From assembly GCA_963830885.1 (NCBI GenBank), contig CAWHOA010000042.1:28801-92800 (forward strand): 64,000 nucleotides of DNA, in the 5' to 3' direction. Origin of the DNA: JAIBJN01 sp963830885 (GTDB lineage: Bacteria; Actinomycetota; Thermoleophilia; Gaiellales; Gaiellaceae). This document shows positions 8,844-17,613 of this stretch, piece by piece. The position numbers and the translations under genes are program-made. A model generated the notes under the pieces. It was given only the letters and a program-made list of their open reading frames with translations, was not told the origin of the DNA and did no database searches. How positions within the stretch are numbered: position 1 is the stretch's first letter; every line of letters begins with the position of its first letter.

Positions 8844-10121
8844 GTGCAGCCGGCGCCCCGCAACGGCCTGTCGCTGGGCGCGCTGGCGCTGCCCACCTTC
8901 GCGCTTGCGCTCGGGATCAGCGTCCTCACCACGTACGCGCCGCTCCTGCTCGGCGAGGCGACCTCGTCGGCGGGCGCGATCGGGATCGCCGTCGGCGCCG
9001 AGGGCGCCTTCGCCCTTTTCCTGCCCCTTCTGATCGGCTCGCTCTCGGATCGGACGCGGAGCCGGCTCGGCCGCCGCATCCCGTACGCGCTGATCGGCGT
9101 GCCGCTTCTGGTGGCGCCGCTCGTGATCCTTCCCTTCGCGCACGGCTACGCGGAGACGGTCGCACTCGTCTCGCTGTTCTTCGTCGGCTACCACATCTAT
9201 TACCCGCCGTATCAGGCGCTCTTCGCCGAGCTCGTGCCGGCCTCCCATCAGGGCCGCGCGCAGGGCTGGCAGGGCGTCATGCGGGGCCTCGGCCTCGGAG
9301 TCGCCCTCGTGGCCGGCGGGCTCCTGCTCACGGTCTGGACGCCCCTGCCCTTCCTCCTCGCCGCCGGTGCGGCCGTCCTCGGTACGGTCGTGCTCGTGGG
9401 TGAGGTCCGCGGCAAGGAGCGCCCGGTTCCCGTCGTGTCCCCCGACGCCCCGCGCGGCCCCGGCGTGTTCCGGCTGGTGCGCGAACGCGCCGACGTGCGC
9501 GCCTTCGTCGCTGCAAACGCGCTCTGGGAGCTCTCCTTCATGGGCCTGAAGACCTTCATCGTCCTCTTCGTGGTCAAGGGCCTCGGCGAGTCGGTCGGAA
9601 CGGCCTCCGCGGTCATCGGCGTCGTCGCCGGCGCCTACGTGATCGCCGCCTTCGGCGCCGGGCGCCTGGCCGACGTCTTCGGGATCCACCGGGTCATGCG
9701 CATCTCGATCTGGGTCTACGGGGTCGGCCTGCTCGTCGGTGCCGGGCTCTCGTCGCTCGACTCGTTCCTCATCGGCCTGCCGTTCATCGCCCTCGCCGGC
9801 GCCGTCGTGATGACGCTCCCGTACGGGATCCTGGCCGGGATGACGCCCGCCGGGGCCGAGGGCGCGCTCTCCGGCCTCTTCGGCTTCTCCCGCGCGCTCG
9901 GCGCCGTCCTCGGGCCGATCGTGGTCGGCGTCGCCATCGACGTGCTCGCGCCCGTCTTCCCCTCGACGCACGGCTACGGCGCCATGTGGGTCGCCATCGG
10001 CGCACCGATCCTGCTCTCGCTGCCCTTCCTCGCCGCCCTCCGCAGCGACGAGCCCGAGGCCGCCCCGGCGCTGCAGCGGCCGGTCGTGGCCGCGCTCGAC
10101 GACCTCGCGCTAGCCGCCTAG
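8844..10121 (+). CDS. MFS transporter
   Basis: 425 residues from a GTG at 8844. About twelve hydrophobic segments are visible, and the cytoplasmic loop 2-3 carries SDRTRSRLGRRIPY, similar to the loop of GPH/SLC45-type sugar transporters. The gene sits 4 nt after a small membrane peptide gene. Substrate cannot be assigned; a sugar or small organic solute is possible from the loop motif. Its C-terminus (LDDLALAA) ends before a hairpin-rich spacer. Confidence 0.82.
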   Translation: MQPAPRNGLSLGALALPTFALALGISVLTTYAPLLLGEATSSAGAIGIAVGAEGAFALFLPLLIGSLSDRTRSRLGRRIPYALIGVPLLVAPLVILPFAHGYAETVALVSLFFVGYHIYYPPYQALFAELVPASHQGRAQGWQGVMRGLGLGVALVAGGLLLTVWTPLPFLLAAGAAVLGTVVLVGEVRGKERPVPVVSPDAPRGPGVFRLVRERADVRAFVAANALWELSFMGLKTFIVLFVVKGLGESVGTASAVIGVVAGAYVIAAFGAGRLADVFGIHRVMRISIWVYGVGLLVGAGLSSLDSFLIGLPFIALAGAVVMTLPYGILAGMTPAGAEGALSGLFGFSRALGAVLGPIVVGVAIDVLAPVFPSTHGYGAMWVAIGAPILLSLPFLAALRSDEPEAAPALQRPVVAALDDLALAA

Positions 10122-10199
10122 AAAGGATGCTCGGTCGCCGACCGACTCACTCGCGGCCGGCGGCTGCGACGCTGCGCAGGATCGTCACGTTCGCCCTCA

Positions 10200-10220
10200 C
10201 CCGTACTTGATCAGTACGGG
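10200..10220. promoter_or_regulatory. 21-nt palindrome upstream of the MMPL gene
   Basis: CCCGTACT (10200-10207) and AGTACGGG (10213-10220) are perfect inverted repeats around TGATC, about 180 bp before the MMPL start. Size and symmetry resemble a TetR-type operator. No regulator gene is adjacent, so the binding protein is unknown. Confidence 0.4.
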
Positions 10221-10398
10221 CTGCGGACGACCGCGTCGCCCTGCTTGGTCGCAGCCGTCCCCGCGAGCAACCCGGCCGACAACCGAACATCAGCGCCTCG
10301 CGCTAGCCCCACCCGAAGACGCCGGGTGGCCACATTCCGGCTCGGCATGCGGCCTGCGAGCCTGCTGCCACCTACCCAGAGAGGCACGAAAGGAAGCC

Positions 10399-12621
10399 AT
10401 GACCCCGCTCGCCAAGTCCCAGAACCTCGCGGCCCGCATGGGCCGCTGGAGCGCCGCCCACCGGAAGATCGCGATCTTCGGGTGGCTCGCCTTCGTGTTC
10501 GTCGCCGTCGCGCTCGGCAGCGTGATCGGCACCAAGTCGCTCGATCCCGCCGACGCCGAGGCCGGCGACTCCGGCCGCGCGCTGCAGATCATCGACCGCG
10601 GCGGCTTCGGCGACACGGTCGACGAGTCCGTCTTCGTCGAGAGCGAATCGCTCCCGGCCTCGAGCCCCGAGTTCCAGGCCGTCGTCGCCGACGTCGTCGC
10701 CAAGCTCTCCGCCCTCGACGGCGTCTCCGAGATCCGCTCGCCGCTGGACGACCCCGCGCTCGTCTCCCCGGACGGAAACGCCGTCCTCGTCCAGTACGAG
10801 CTCTCCGACAGCGGCACGGCCGCCGTCGACCGCATCGAGCCGATCCTCGAGTCCGTCGCCGGCGTCGAGGCCGCGAACCCCGGCTTCACCGTCGAGGGCT
10901 TCGGCTCCGCCAGCGGTGAGAAGTCGGTCGACGACACGATCTCGTCCGACTTTCAGCGGGCGGAGTTCACGGCCGTCCCGCTGACGCTCGGCATCCTGCT
11001 GATCGTCTTCGGCGCCGCTGTCGCCGCCGGGATCCCGCTGCTCCTCGGCCTCTCGGCCGTCATGGCCACCCTCGGCCTCCTGGCCGTCCCGAGCCAGCTC
11101 GTCCCCATGGACGACGCCTCTGCCTCGATCATCCTCCTGATCGGCCTGGCGGTCGGCGTCGACTACTCGCTCTTCTACCTCAAGCGCGAGCGCGAGGAGC
11201 GGGCGGCCGGCAAGGGCCCAGCGGCCGCGCTCGAGGCCGCCGCGGCCACGTCCGGCCGGGCCGTCCTCATCTCCGGGCTGACCGTGATCATCGCGCTCGC
11301 CGGGCTCTTCTTCGGCGGGACGGCGATCTGGACCTCGATCGCGATCGGCACGATCATGGTCGTCGCCATCGCCGTCGCCGGCTCGCTGACGGTGCTCCCG
11401 GCACTCCTCTCCTGGCTCGGCGACCGGGTCGAGAAGGGGAAGATCCCGTTCGTGCACCGGCTGAGCAAGAAGGGCGGCGACTCCCGCTTCTGGGGCGCCA
11501 TCCTCGACCGCGTGCTGCGGCGCCCGCTCGTCTCGGCCGTCGCCTCGGCGGGCTTCCTCGTCCTCCTGGCCCTCCCGGCGTTCGGGATGCACACGGCCTT
11601 CCCCGGCATCTCGAGCCTCCCGCGCGAGATTCCGATCATGCAGACCTACGACCGGATCCAGTCCGCCTTCCCCGGCGGCCCGCTTCCCGCCGTCGTGGCC
11701 GTCGAGGCCGACGACGTCAACTCCCCCGAGCTCCAGGCCGCGCTCGCCGACTTCCGCACGCAGGCGCTCGCCACGGGCGAGATGGAAGACCCGATCCAGG
11801 TCCAGGTGAACGACGACGCGACCGTCGCGCTCGTCTCCGTGCCGCTGGCCGGCACCGGCACCGACGATGCCTCCACCGAGGCGCTCCTCACCCTCCGCGA
11901 GGACGTCATCCCCGCCACGATCGGCGCCGTCGACGGAGTCGACGTCGCGGTGACGGGCGAGGCCGCCTCCTCGTACGACTTCAGCCAGCTGACCAAGGAC
12001 CGGGCGCCGTACGTCTTCGCGTTCGTCCTGCTCCTCGCCTTCGGGCTCCTGCTGGTCGCCTTCCGCTCGATCGTGATCGCGGCGAAGGCGGTAATCCTCA
12101 ACCTCCTCTCGGTGGCGGCCGCCTACGGGCTCCTCGTCATCATCTTCCAGTGGGGCTGGGGCGAGTCGCTCCTCGGCTTCGAGTCGACCGGCGCCATCAC
12201 GGCCTGGCTCCCGCTGTTCATGTTCGTGATCCTGTTCGGCCTGTCGATGGACTACCACGTGTTCATCCTCAGCCGCATCCGCGAGGCCTACGACCGCGGG
12301 CTCGGCACCGACGAGGCCGTGACGCACGGGATCAAGTCGACGGCCGGCGTCGTCACCGCCGCGGCGATCGTGATGGTCGCGGTGTTCTCGATCTTCGCCA
12401 CCCTCTCGACGATCGACATGAAGCAGGCCGGCGTCGGGCTCGCCGCGGCGATCCTGATCGACGCGACCATCGTCCGCGCCGTGCTCCTCCCCTCGGCCAT
12501 GAAGCTCCTCGGCGACTGGAACTGGTACCTGCCGAGCTGGCTCGAGTGGCTGCCGCAGGTCTCCCACGAGACCGAGTCCGCCCCGCGGACGGCCCCGACA
12601 CCGGTTCCCTCCGGCCGCTAG
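10399..12621 (+). CDS. MMPL/RND-family transporter
   Basis: 740 residues from ATG 10399, chosen because AAAGGAAGCC precedes it; the open frame extends further upstream without a comparable ribosome-binding site. The layout is one N-terminal helix (IAIFGWLAFVFVAVALG), a first extracytoplasmic domain, five helices, a second extracytoplasmic domain beginning after about residue 400, and a C-terminal helix block with FGLSMDYHVFILSRIREA. This is the actinobacterial MMPL form, which moves lipids or hydrophobic compounds using the proton gradient. Substrate unknown. A strong terminator follows. Confidence 0.9.
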   Translation: MTPLAKSQNLAARMGRWSAAHRKIAIFGWLAFVFVAVALGSVIGTKSLDPADAEAGDSGRALQIIDRGGFGDTVDESVFVESESLPASSPEFQAVVADVVAKLSALDGVSEIRSPLDDPALVSPDGNAVLVQYELSDSGTAAVDRIEPILESVAGVEAANPGFTVEGFGSASGEKSVDDTISSDFQRAEFTAVPLTLGILLIVFGAAVAAGIPLLLGLSAVMATLGLLAVPSQLVPMDDASASIILLIGLAVGVDYSLFYLKREREERAAGKGPAAALEAAAATSGRAVLISGLTVIIALAGLFFGGTAIWTSIAIGTIMVVAIAVAGSLTVLPALLSWLGDRVEKGKIPFVHRLSKKGGDSRFWGAILDRVLRRPLVSAVASAGFLVLLALPAFGMHTAFPGISSLPREIPIMQTYDRIQSAFPGGPLPAVVAVEADDVNSPELQAALADFRTQALATGEMEDPIQVQVNDDATVALVSVPLAGTGTDDASTEALLTLREDVIPATIGAVDGVDVAVTGEAASSYDFSQLTKDRAPYVFAFVLLLAFGLLLVAFRSIVIAAKAVILNLLSVAAAYGLLVIIFQWGWGESLLGFESTGAITAWLPLFMFVILFGLSMDYHVFILSRIREAYDRGLGTDEAVTHGIKSTAGVVTAAAIVMVAVFSIFATLSTIDMKQAGVGLAAAILIDATIVRAVLLPSAMKLLGDWNWYLPSWLEWLPQVSHETESAPRTAPTPVPSGR

Positions 12622-12643
12622 GCGTCACGTCCAGCTGCACGCA

Positions 12644-12675
12644 GGCCCGCGTCCCTTCGGGGGCGCGGGCCTTTT
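12644..12675 (+). terminator. Intrinsic terminator after the MMPL gene
   Basis: A GC-rich stem (GGCCCGCGTCCC against GGGGCGCGGGCC) closed by a TTCG tetraloop and followed by TTTT, 22 nt after the stop codon. It is a textbook rho-independent terminator for the MMPL transcript. Confidence 0.85.
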
Positions 12676-12926
12676 CGCTGCGCACGAAAGGAGAAGGCGG
12701 TACGCGAGGCGGAGCCCGTTGCGGCGGGGCTCCGCCTCGGCGTCCGTGGGCTTTACGAGCCGGGGGAGAGATCCGGAAGCCTGCGGCCAGCTCCAGGGCC
12801 TCCGACTCGCAGGCCAGGAGGGTACGCCGTTCGCGGCGGTCGGCTACCGGTACTTGGAAAAATTTGCAGAATCCTCACAATTTGGCAGGGGGTGTCCACG
12901 AGTGCCTGGACCGGTAGGCTGGCCGC
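12676..12926. other. Non-coding spacer with an AT-rich patch
   Basis: No credible reading frame is seen on either strand. The stretch 12850-12885 is unusually AT-rich for this genome (GGAAAAATTTGC and CACAATTTGG) and probably holds the promoter of the YjbR-like gene that starts at 12927. No exact -35/-10 pair can be fixed. Confidence 0.4.
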
Positions 12927-13316
12927 GTGCCCGACCTCGAGGAGCTGGCCGAGCGCCTGCGCGAGCTGGCGCTGTCGCTGCCGGAGACCTACGAGGACGA
13001 GCCCTGGGGCCATCCGGTCTTCAAGGTGGGCGAAAACCGCATGTTCGCGTCGATGTCGGTCGCGGAGGAATGCGTGCGCCTGACCGTGAAGCTGACCGCG
13101 GAGGAGCGCGAGATCGCGCATCTCCTTCCGTACGTGAGCACCGCGGCGTACGTCGGCCGCTACGGCTGGGTCACCGCCGAAGTCGCCGACGACGAGTCGC
13201 TCGAGGCCGCGCTCGAGTGGCTGCGCGAGAGCTACTGGCTGAAGGCGCCGACCGCGCTCCGGGCGGTGGTCGAGGCCTGGGATGAGGACGACGAGGCGAG
13301 CAGCTCAAGCGGCTAG
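12927..13316 (+). CDS. MmcQ/YjbR-like protein
   Basis: 129 residues from a GTG at 12927. It has the MmcQ/YjbR layout: N-terminal LALSLPETYEDEPWGHPVFKV, then KVGENRMFASM, then the C-terminal WLRESYWLKAPTALRA. Members are small single-domain alpha/beta proteins of the CyaY-like fold, with DNA binding suggested for some. The C-terminus ends in an acidic-serine tail (DEDDEASSSSG) that is probably disordered. It stands alone between a terminator and a small hypothetical gene. Confidence 0.8.
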   Translation: MPDLEELAERLRELALSLPETYEDEPWGHPVFKVGENRMFASMSVAEECVRLTVKLTAEEREIAHLLPYVSTAAYVGRYGWVTAEVADDESLEAALEWLRESYWLKAPTALRAVVEAWDEDDEASSSSG

Positions 13317-13426
13317 GTACTGGCTCCCTCGGGACCAGCCGTACGTAGGGTGACGGGTCGCGCCGTCTCCACCATCATGCGTCCCTGCCCCTTTTGGGGG
13401 ATCACTGCGGCAAACGGAGGGGATGA

Positions 13427-13624
13427 ATGTACGAGACCGAGGAATTCCTGTGGGGAGGCCTGAGGAACCGCCTGGAGCGCATCGGCCGGGTCCGTCCGCG
13501 CACGGTGGGGTTGGAGGACGGGGTCCAGCGGCCGGCGCCGGTGCGCCCGCAGACGCGCGTCAGCCCGGTTCGGCCGGCGATGGGGACGCGCATGCAGACG
13601 GTCGGTTCGGCACAGGGGCGCTGA
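13427..13624 (+). CDS. Small hypothetical protein, 65 residues
   Basis: Starts at ATG 13427 with GGAGGGG six nt upstream, a strong ribosome-binding site. The product begins with an ordered-looking segment (MYETEEFLWGGLRNRLERIG) and continues as an Arg/Pro/Val-rich low-complexity tail without cysteines or membrane segments. It is not recognised. It lies 19 nt before the next gene on the same strand. Confidence 0.45.
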   Translation: MYETEEFLWGGLRNRLERIGRVRPRTVGLEDGVQRPAPVRPQTRVSPVRPAMGTRMQTVGSAQGR

Positions 13625-13643
13625 CTTCGTCCGAACGGACGGC

Positions 13644-14258
13644 GTGAGCGAGCTCGTCGAGCTGGGCCGGGGCCTCTTCCGCTGGACTGCGCTCCACCCT
13701 GACGCCGATCCGTATGCGAGGCCGGGCAGCCCGGCGGACTGGGGCCCAGAGGTCGGCTCGGTGGCCTATGCGGCGGACGACGCGCTCGTGCTCATCGACC
13801 CGCTCGTCCCCGAAGACCGGCCAGGGCTTCGGCGGGAGCTCGACGGGCTCGTGCGCTCGCACGGCCGCCGGGTCGCGATCCTCACGACCCTCCAGTTCCA
13901 CCGGCGCAGCCGGGCCGAGCTCGCCGAGCGCTACGGCGCCTCCACGTCCCGCGCGAAGACGACCTTGCCCGCGGGCGTCGAGACGGTGCAGATCCGGGGC
14001 GCCGGCGAGACGATGGTCTGGCTCCCGGAGCACCGCGCGCTGATACCCGGGGACCGGCTGCTCGGCGACGACGCCGGCGGCCTGCGCCTGTGCCCCGACT
14101 CCTGGCTGCGTTACCTGCCGAGCGGAATGAGGCGGGCCGAGTTGCGCGAAGCGCTGCGGCCGCTCCTCGACCTGCCCGTCGAGCTGGTCCTCGTCTCACA
14201 CGGCGAGCCGGTTCTCGAGAACGGCCGCGAAGCCGTCGCCGCGGCCCTGCGAGCCTAG
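13644..14258 (+). CDS. Metallo-beta-lactamase-fold-like protein lacking the zinc motif
   Basis: 204 residues from a GTG at 13644. The order of elements (VAYAADDALVLIDPLVP, VAILTTLQFHRRSRAEL, WLPEHRALIPGDRLLGDD, VELVLVSHGEPVLENG) follows that of an MBL-fold hydrolase. The HxHxDH metal motif is absent; TTLQFHRRS stands in its place. It is therefore probably a non-metal or altered-metal relative of unknown function. Its TAG overlaps the stop of the small minus-strand frame 14255-14377. Confidence 0.65.
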   Translation: MSELVELGRGLFRWTALHPDADPYARPGSPADWGPEVGSVAYAADDALVLIDPLVPEDRPGLRRELDGLVRSHGRRVAILTTLQFHRRSRAELAERYGASTSRAKTTLPAGVETVQIRGAGETMVWLPEHRALIPGDRLLGDDAGGLRLCPDSWLRYLPSGMRRAELREALRPLLDLPVELVLVSHGEPVLENGREAVAAALRA

Positions 14259-14377
14259 TCGGCCGTCGGCACGTCTTCGGCGTCGCCGTCGGCCTCCTCC
14301 GGGTCGGGAACCGGCGACCCCTCCTCGGTTTCCTCGGGCTCTTGCTCCACAGGGGGCTGAGTATTCTCTGTCTCCAT
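14255..14377 (-). CDS. Possible 40-residue acidic peptide
   Basis: A minus-strand frame from ATG 14377 gives METENTQPPVEQEPEETEEG and then a Pro/Asp/Glu-rich end (DPEEADGDAEDVPTAD). It fills the gap between two plus-strand genes: its start codon overlaps the thrS start head-to-head and its stop overlaps the upstream stop. The composition is protein-like but low-complexity, and no clear ribosome-binding site is seen. It may be a chance frame in a thrS leader. Confidence 0.3.
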   Translation of the reverse strand: METENTQPPVEQEPEETEEGSPVPDPEEADGDAEDVPTAD

Positions 14378-16268
14378 GCGGGTCGTCCTTCCCGATGGCA
14401 AGAACCTCGAACTTCCTGACGGCGCGAGCGGCCTGGACGCGGCGCGCGCGATCGGGCCGAAGCTCGCCGAGCAGGCGGTGCTCGTGCGCGCGAACGGCGA
14501 CGTACGCGACCTACGGCTGCCGCTCGCCGACGGCGAGGAGATCCAGATCCTCACCACGCGGGATCGGCAGGACCCCGACGCCCTCTACGTCCTGCGCCAC
14601 TCGGCCGCGCACCTGCTCGCCGAGGCGGCGCGGCGCCTCTATCCGGGGACGAAGGTGGCGATCGGGCCGCCGATCGAGAACGGCTTCTACTACGACTTCG
14701 AGTTCCCCGAGCCCGTGACCGAGGAGGCGCTCGAGCGCCTCGAGGAGGAGATCCGGCGCGAGATCGCCGAGGGCCGCGTCTTCGAGCGGCGCGAGTCGAG
14801 CCGTGACGAGGCCCGCGCCTACTTCGAGGAGCAGGGCGAGCCGTTCAAGGTCGAGCTCGTCGACACGGCCGAGGGCGACATCTCCATCTACGAGCAGGGC
14901 GACTTCGTCGACCTCTGTCGCGGCCCGCACCTCCAGAACGCCGCGCCGATCAAGGCCGTGAAGCTCCTCTCCCTCGCCGGCGCCTACTGGCGCGGCGACG
15001 AGAGCAGGCCGCAGCTCACGCGCGTGTACGGGACCGCCTTCTTCGACCCGCAGGACCTCGAGGACTACCTGCACAGGGTCGAGGAGGCGAAGCGTCGCGA
15101 CCACCGGCGGCTCGGGAAGGATCTGCACCTCTTCGACTTCTCCGAGCTGGCGCCTGGGATGCCGTTCTGGCACCCGCGCGGGATGGTGATCTGGAACATC
15201 CTCGAGGACCTGCGCCGGCGCGAGAACGCCGCGCGCGGCTACCACGAGGTGCGCACGCCGCAGCTGTACGACTCCGACCTCTGGCGCACCTCGGGCCACT
15301 GGGAGAAGTACCAGGAGCACATGTTCCGGGTGGAGATCGAGGAGCGGGACTTCGCCTTGAAGCCGATGAACTGCCCCGGCCACTGCCTGCTCTACTCGCT
15401 TTCGCCCCACAGCTATCGCGAGCTGCCGCTGCGGATCGCCGAGGCCGGCAACCTGCACCGCAACGAGCTGTCCGGCGTCCTGCACGGGCTGCTGCGCGTG
15501 CGGCACTTCGTGCAGGACGACGCTCACATCTACTGCACGCAGGAGCAGATCCAGGACGAGCTGCTCGCCTGCCTCGACTACGCCTACTACCTCTACGACC
15601 TCTTCGATCTCGACATGCGCGTCGAGCTGTCGCTCCGGCCCGACAACAAGCTCGGGACCGACGAGGAGTGGGACTTCGCCGAGGAGGAGCTCCGCAAAGC
15701 ACTCGCCTCCAAGGGCCTGGAGTACGTGGACAGCGAGGGGGAGGGCTCGTTCTACGGGCCGAAGATCGACCTGCACATGGACGACTCGCTCGGCCGCAGC
15801 TGGCAGCTCGGCACCGTCCAGCTCGACCTGCAGATGCCCAAGCGCTTCGGGCTGGCCTACCAGGGCGACGACAACGCCGAGCACACGCCGGCCATGATCC
15901 ACCGCGCGCTCCTCGGCTCGCTCGAGCGCTTCGTCGGCATCTACCTGGAGCACACCGGCGGCGACCTGCCGCTCTTCCTCGCGCCCGAGCAGGTCCGGAT
16001 CCTCCCCGTCGCCGACGCCCACCGGGCCGACGCGGAGTCACTCGCCGATCGTTTCCGGACCGAGGGCTTCCGCGTGCAGGTGGACGAGCGCGAGGAGACG
16101 GTCGGCCGGCGCATCCGCGATGCCGAGCTCGCGAAGGTGCCCTACGTCGTCGTCTGGGGCGATCGCGAGTCGCTCGACTCCGTGTCGGTCCGTCGTCGCG
16201 GTGGTGAACAGTCTGTGACGACTGCCGACGCGCTTGCCGAGGAGCTCCGAAGCGCTGCTAGACTCTGA
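14376..16268 (+). CDS. thrS: Threonine--tRNA ligase
   Basis: 630 residues, the usual ThrRS length. Domains in order: TGS (1-60), editing/SAD domain (HSAAHLLAEAARRLYPG near residue 75), class II catalytic core from about 240, and an anticodon-binding domain from about 535 (VRILPVADAHRADAE). Zinc and active-site motifs are present: KPMNCPGHC, RNELSGVLHGLLRVRHF with DDAHIYC, and the motif-3 region HRALLGSLERF. It charges tRNA-Thr in the cytoplasm. It heads the thrS-infC-rpmI-rplT group, as in many bacteria. Confidence 0.97.
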   Translation: MRVVLPDGKNLELPDGASGLDAARAIGPKLAEQAVLVRANGDVRDLRLPLADGEEIQILTTRDRQDPDALYVLRHSAAHLLAEAARRLYPGTKVAIGPPIENGFYYDFEFPEPVTEEALERLEEEIRREIAEGRVFERRESSRDEARAYFEEQGEPFKVELVDTAEGDISIYEQGDFVDLCRGPHLQNAAPIKAVKLLSLAGAYWRGDESRPQLTRVYGTAFFDPQDLEDYLHRVEEAKRRDHRRLGKDLHLFDFSELAPGMPFWHPRGMVIWNILEDLRRRENAARGYHEVRTPQLYDSDLWRTSGHWEKYQEHMFRVEIEERDFALKPMNCPGHCLLYSLSPHSYRELPLRIAEAGNLHRNELSGVLHGLLRVRHFVQDDAHIYCTQEQIQDELLACLDYAYYLYDLFDLDMRVELSLRPDNKLGTDEEWDFAEEELRKALASKGLEYVDSEGEGSFYGPKIDLHMDDSLGRSWQLGTVQLDLQMPKRFGLAYQGDDNAEHTPAMIHRALLGSLERFVGIYLEHTGGDLPLFLAPEQVRILPVADAHRADAESLADRFRTEGFRVQVDEREETVGRRIRDAELAKVPYVVVWGDRESLDSVSVRRRGGEQSVTTADALAEELRSAARL

Positions 16269-16351
16269 GCCTGCAAGCAGGAGCGTCGTTTGTTTCCTCA
16301 CCTCCGGAGCCTCGGGCTCATCGGGGGTTCAACCGAATCGGGGAATTGACG

Positions 16352-16372
16352 AGCTGCCTGCGTGCAGCTTTT
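16352..16372 (+). terminator. Terminator-like hairpin in the infC leader
   Basis: AGCTGC and GCAGCT form a 6-bp stem followed by TTTT, 45 nt upstream of infC. In many bacteria the infC-rpmI-rplT leader is controlled by L20-dependent attenuation or termination, and this hairpin is a candidate for that step. The control itself is inferred. Confidence 0.5.
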
Positions 16373-16416
16373 CATTGTTCTAAGAGGAGGAAGTCGCACA
16401 ACTTGGTGACGTTTCA

Positions 16417-16998
16417 GTGAGGCCGCGGCGCAGGTTCGAGCAGGCCAGGCCGCAGCAGGACACGACACGGATCAACGAGTCCATCCGTGTCCCGCGCGTG
16501 AGGCTGGTCGATTCGGACGGCTCGCAGGTCGGCATCAAGCCGACGGCCGAGGCGCTCGAGTACGCCTACTCCAAGGATCTGGACCTGGTCGAGGTCGCGG
16601 CAAGCGCCGACCCGCCCGTGGCCCGGATCATGGACTACGGCAAGTACAAGTACGAGCAGGAGCAGAAGGCCAAGACCGCGCGCAAGCACCAGTCGCAGAT
16701 CCAGGTCAAGGAGATCAAGCTCCGCCCAAAGATCGGCGTCCATGACTACGAGACGAAGAAGGGTCACGTCGAGCGGTTCCTGGGCAACCGGGCGAAGGTG
16801 AAGGTGACGATCATGTTCCGAGGCCGAGAGCAGACGCATCCCGAGCGCGGGCGCGACCTGCTCATGCGCCTGGCCGAGGACGTGAAGGAGCTCGGCTCGA
16901 TCGAGTCGCCGCCGCTCCAGGACGGACGCAACATGGTCATGGTGCTCGCGCCGCACAGAAACGTCGCACGGGAAGTGGGAGCAGCTCAAAGTGCCTAA
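16417..16998 (+). CDS. infC: Translation initiation factor IF-3
   Basis: 193 residues from a GTG at 16417; AGAGGAGGAAG lies about 27 nt upstream, so a slightly different start is possible. The N-domain (INESIRVPRVRLVDSDGSQVG) and linker (YGKYKYEQEQKAKTARK) are typical, and the C-domain (IKLRPKIGVHDYETKKGHV, KVTIMFRGRE) carries the 30S-binding surface. IF-3 binds the 30S subunit and selects the initiator tRNA and start codon. Its stop overlaps the rpmI start by 8 nt. Confidence 0.96.
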   Translation: MRPRRRFEQARPQQDTTRINESIRVPRVRLVDSDGSQVGIKPTAEALEYAYSKDLDLVEVAASADPPVARIMDYGKYKYEQEQKAKTARKHQSQIQVKEIKLRPKIGVHDYETKKGHVERFLGNRAKVKVTIMFRGREQTHPERGRDLLMRLAEDVKELGSIESPPLQDGRNMVMVLAPHRNVAREVGAAQSA

Positions 16999-17185
16999 GC
17001 AGAAGACCAACTCGGCCGCGAAGAAGCGGTTCAAGATCACCGGCACGGGCCGCTTGCGGCGGCGCCATGCCATGCAGAGCCACAACCTCGAGAAGAAGTC
17101 CGCCAAGCGCGGGCGCGCCTTCCGCAGCGACCACGCCGTGGACGAGAGCGACGTCCGCGAGGTCCGGCGCCTGCTCGGGCGGTAG
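16991..17185 (+). CDS. rpmI: 50S ribosomal protein bL35
   Basis: 64 residues from a GTG inside the end of infC, with an 8-nt overlap. MPKQKTNSAAKKRFKITGTG followed by the basic RLRRRHAMQSHNL is the bL35 signature. It is a small rRNA-binding protein of the large subunit. Translationally coupled to infC and followed 18 nt later by rplT with its own GGAGGAAGG. Confidence 0.97.
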   Translation: MPKQKTNSAAKKRFKITGTGRLRRRHAMQSHNLEKKSAKRGRAFRSDHAVDESDVREVRRLLGR

Positions 17186-17203
17186 AGGTAGGAGGAGGAA
17201 GGA

Positions 17204-17569
17204 ATGCCCCGCGTCAAGCGATCCGTTCACGCGCGCAAGAAGCGCCGCAAGGTGCTGGAGCGCGCGAAGGGCTACGTCGGCCAGAGCTCGATCTCGTACC
17301 GGAAGGCCAAGGAGGCCGTCCAGAAGGCCGACAACCACGCCTACCGCGACCGCAAGAAGAAGAAGCGCGTCTTCCGGCGGCTCTGGATCGTGCGGATCAA
17401 CGCGGCCGCGCGCCAGGAGGGCCTCTCCTACAACCAGTTCGTCGCCGGCTGCCGCAAGGCCGAAATCGAGCTGGACCGCAAGGCGCTCGCCGACATCGCA
17501 GTGCACGACCCCGCGGCGTTCTCGAAGATCGCCGAGCGGGCGAAGGCTGCGCTCGACGCCTCGGGTTAG
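17204..17569 (+). CDS. rplT: 50S ribosomal protein bL20
   Basis: 121 residues, normal length. MPRVKRSVHARKKRRKVLE and the helical core WIVRINAAARQEGLSYNQFV are diagnostic. bL20 is needed for early 50S assembly and in many bacteria represses its own operon by binding the infC leader. The gene has a strong ribosome-binding site (GGAGGAAGG) 3 nt upstream of the ATG region. Confidence 0.98.
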   Translation: MPRVKRSVHARKKRRKVLERAKGYVGQSSISYRKAKEAVQKADNHAYRDRKKKKRVFRRLWIVRINAAARQEGLSYNQFVAGCRKAEIELDRKALADIAVHDPAAFSKIAERAKAALDASG

Positions 17570-17613
17570 GAGCGCCCGACGGAACACGGCCTGAGCCGCA
17601 GGGCCCTCCTCGC

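Noticed and set aside
10372..12567. A 731-codon open frame on the minus strand
   Set aside because: Antisense shadow of the MMPL transporter, with low-complexity charged composition.
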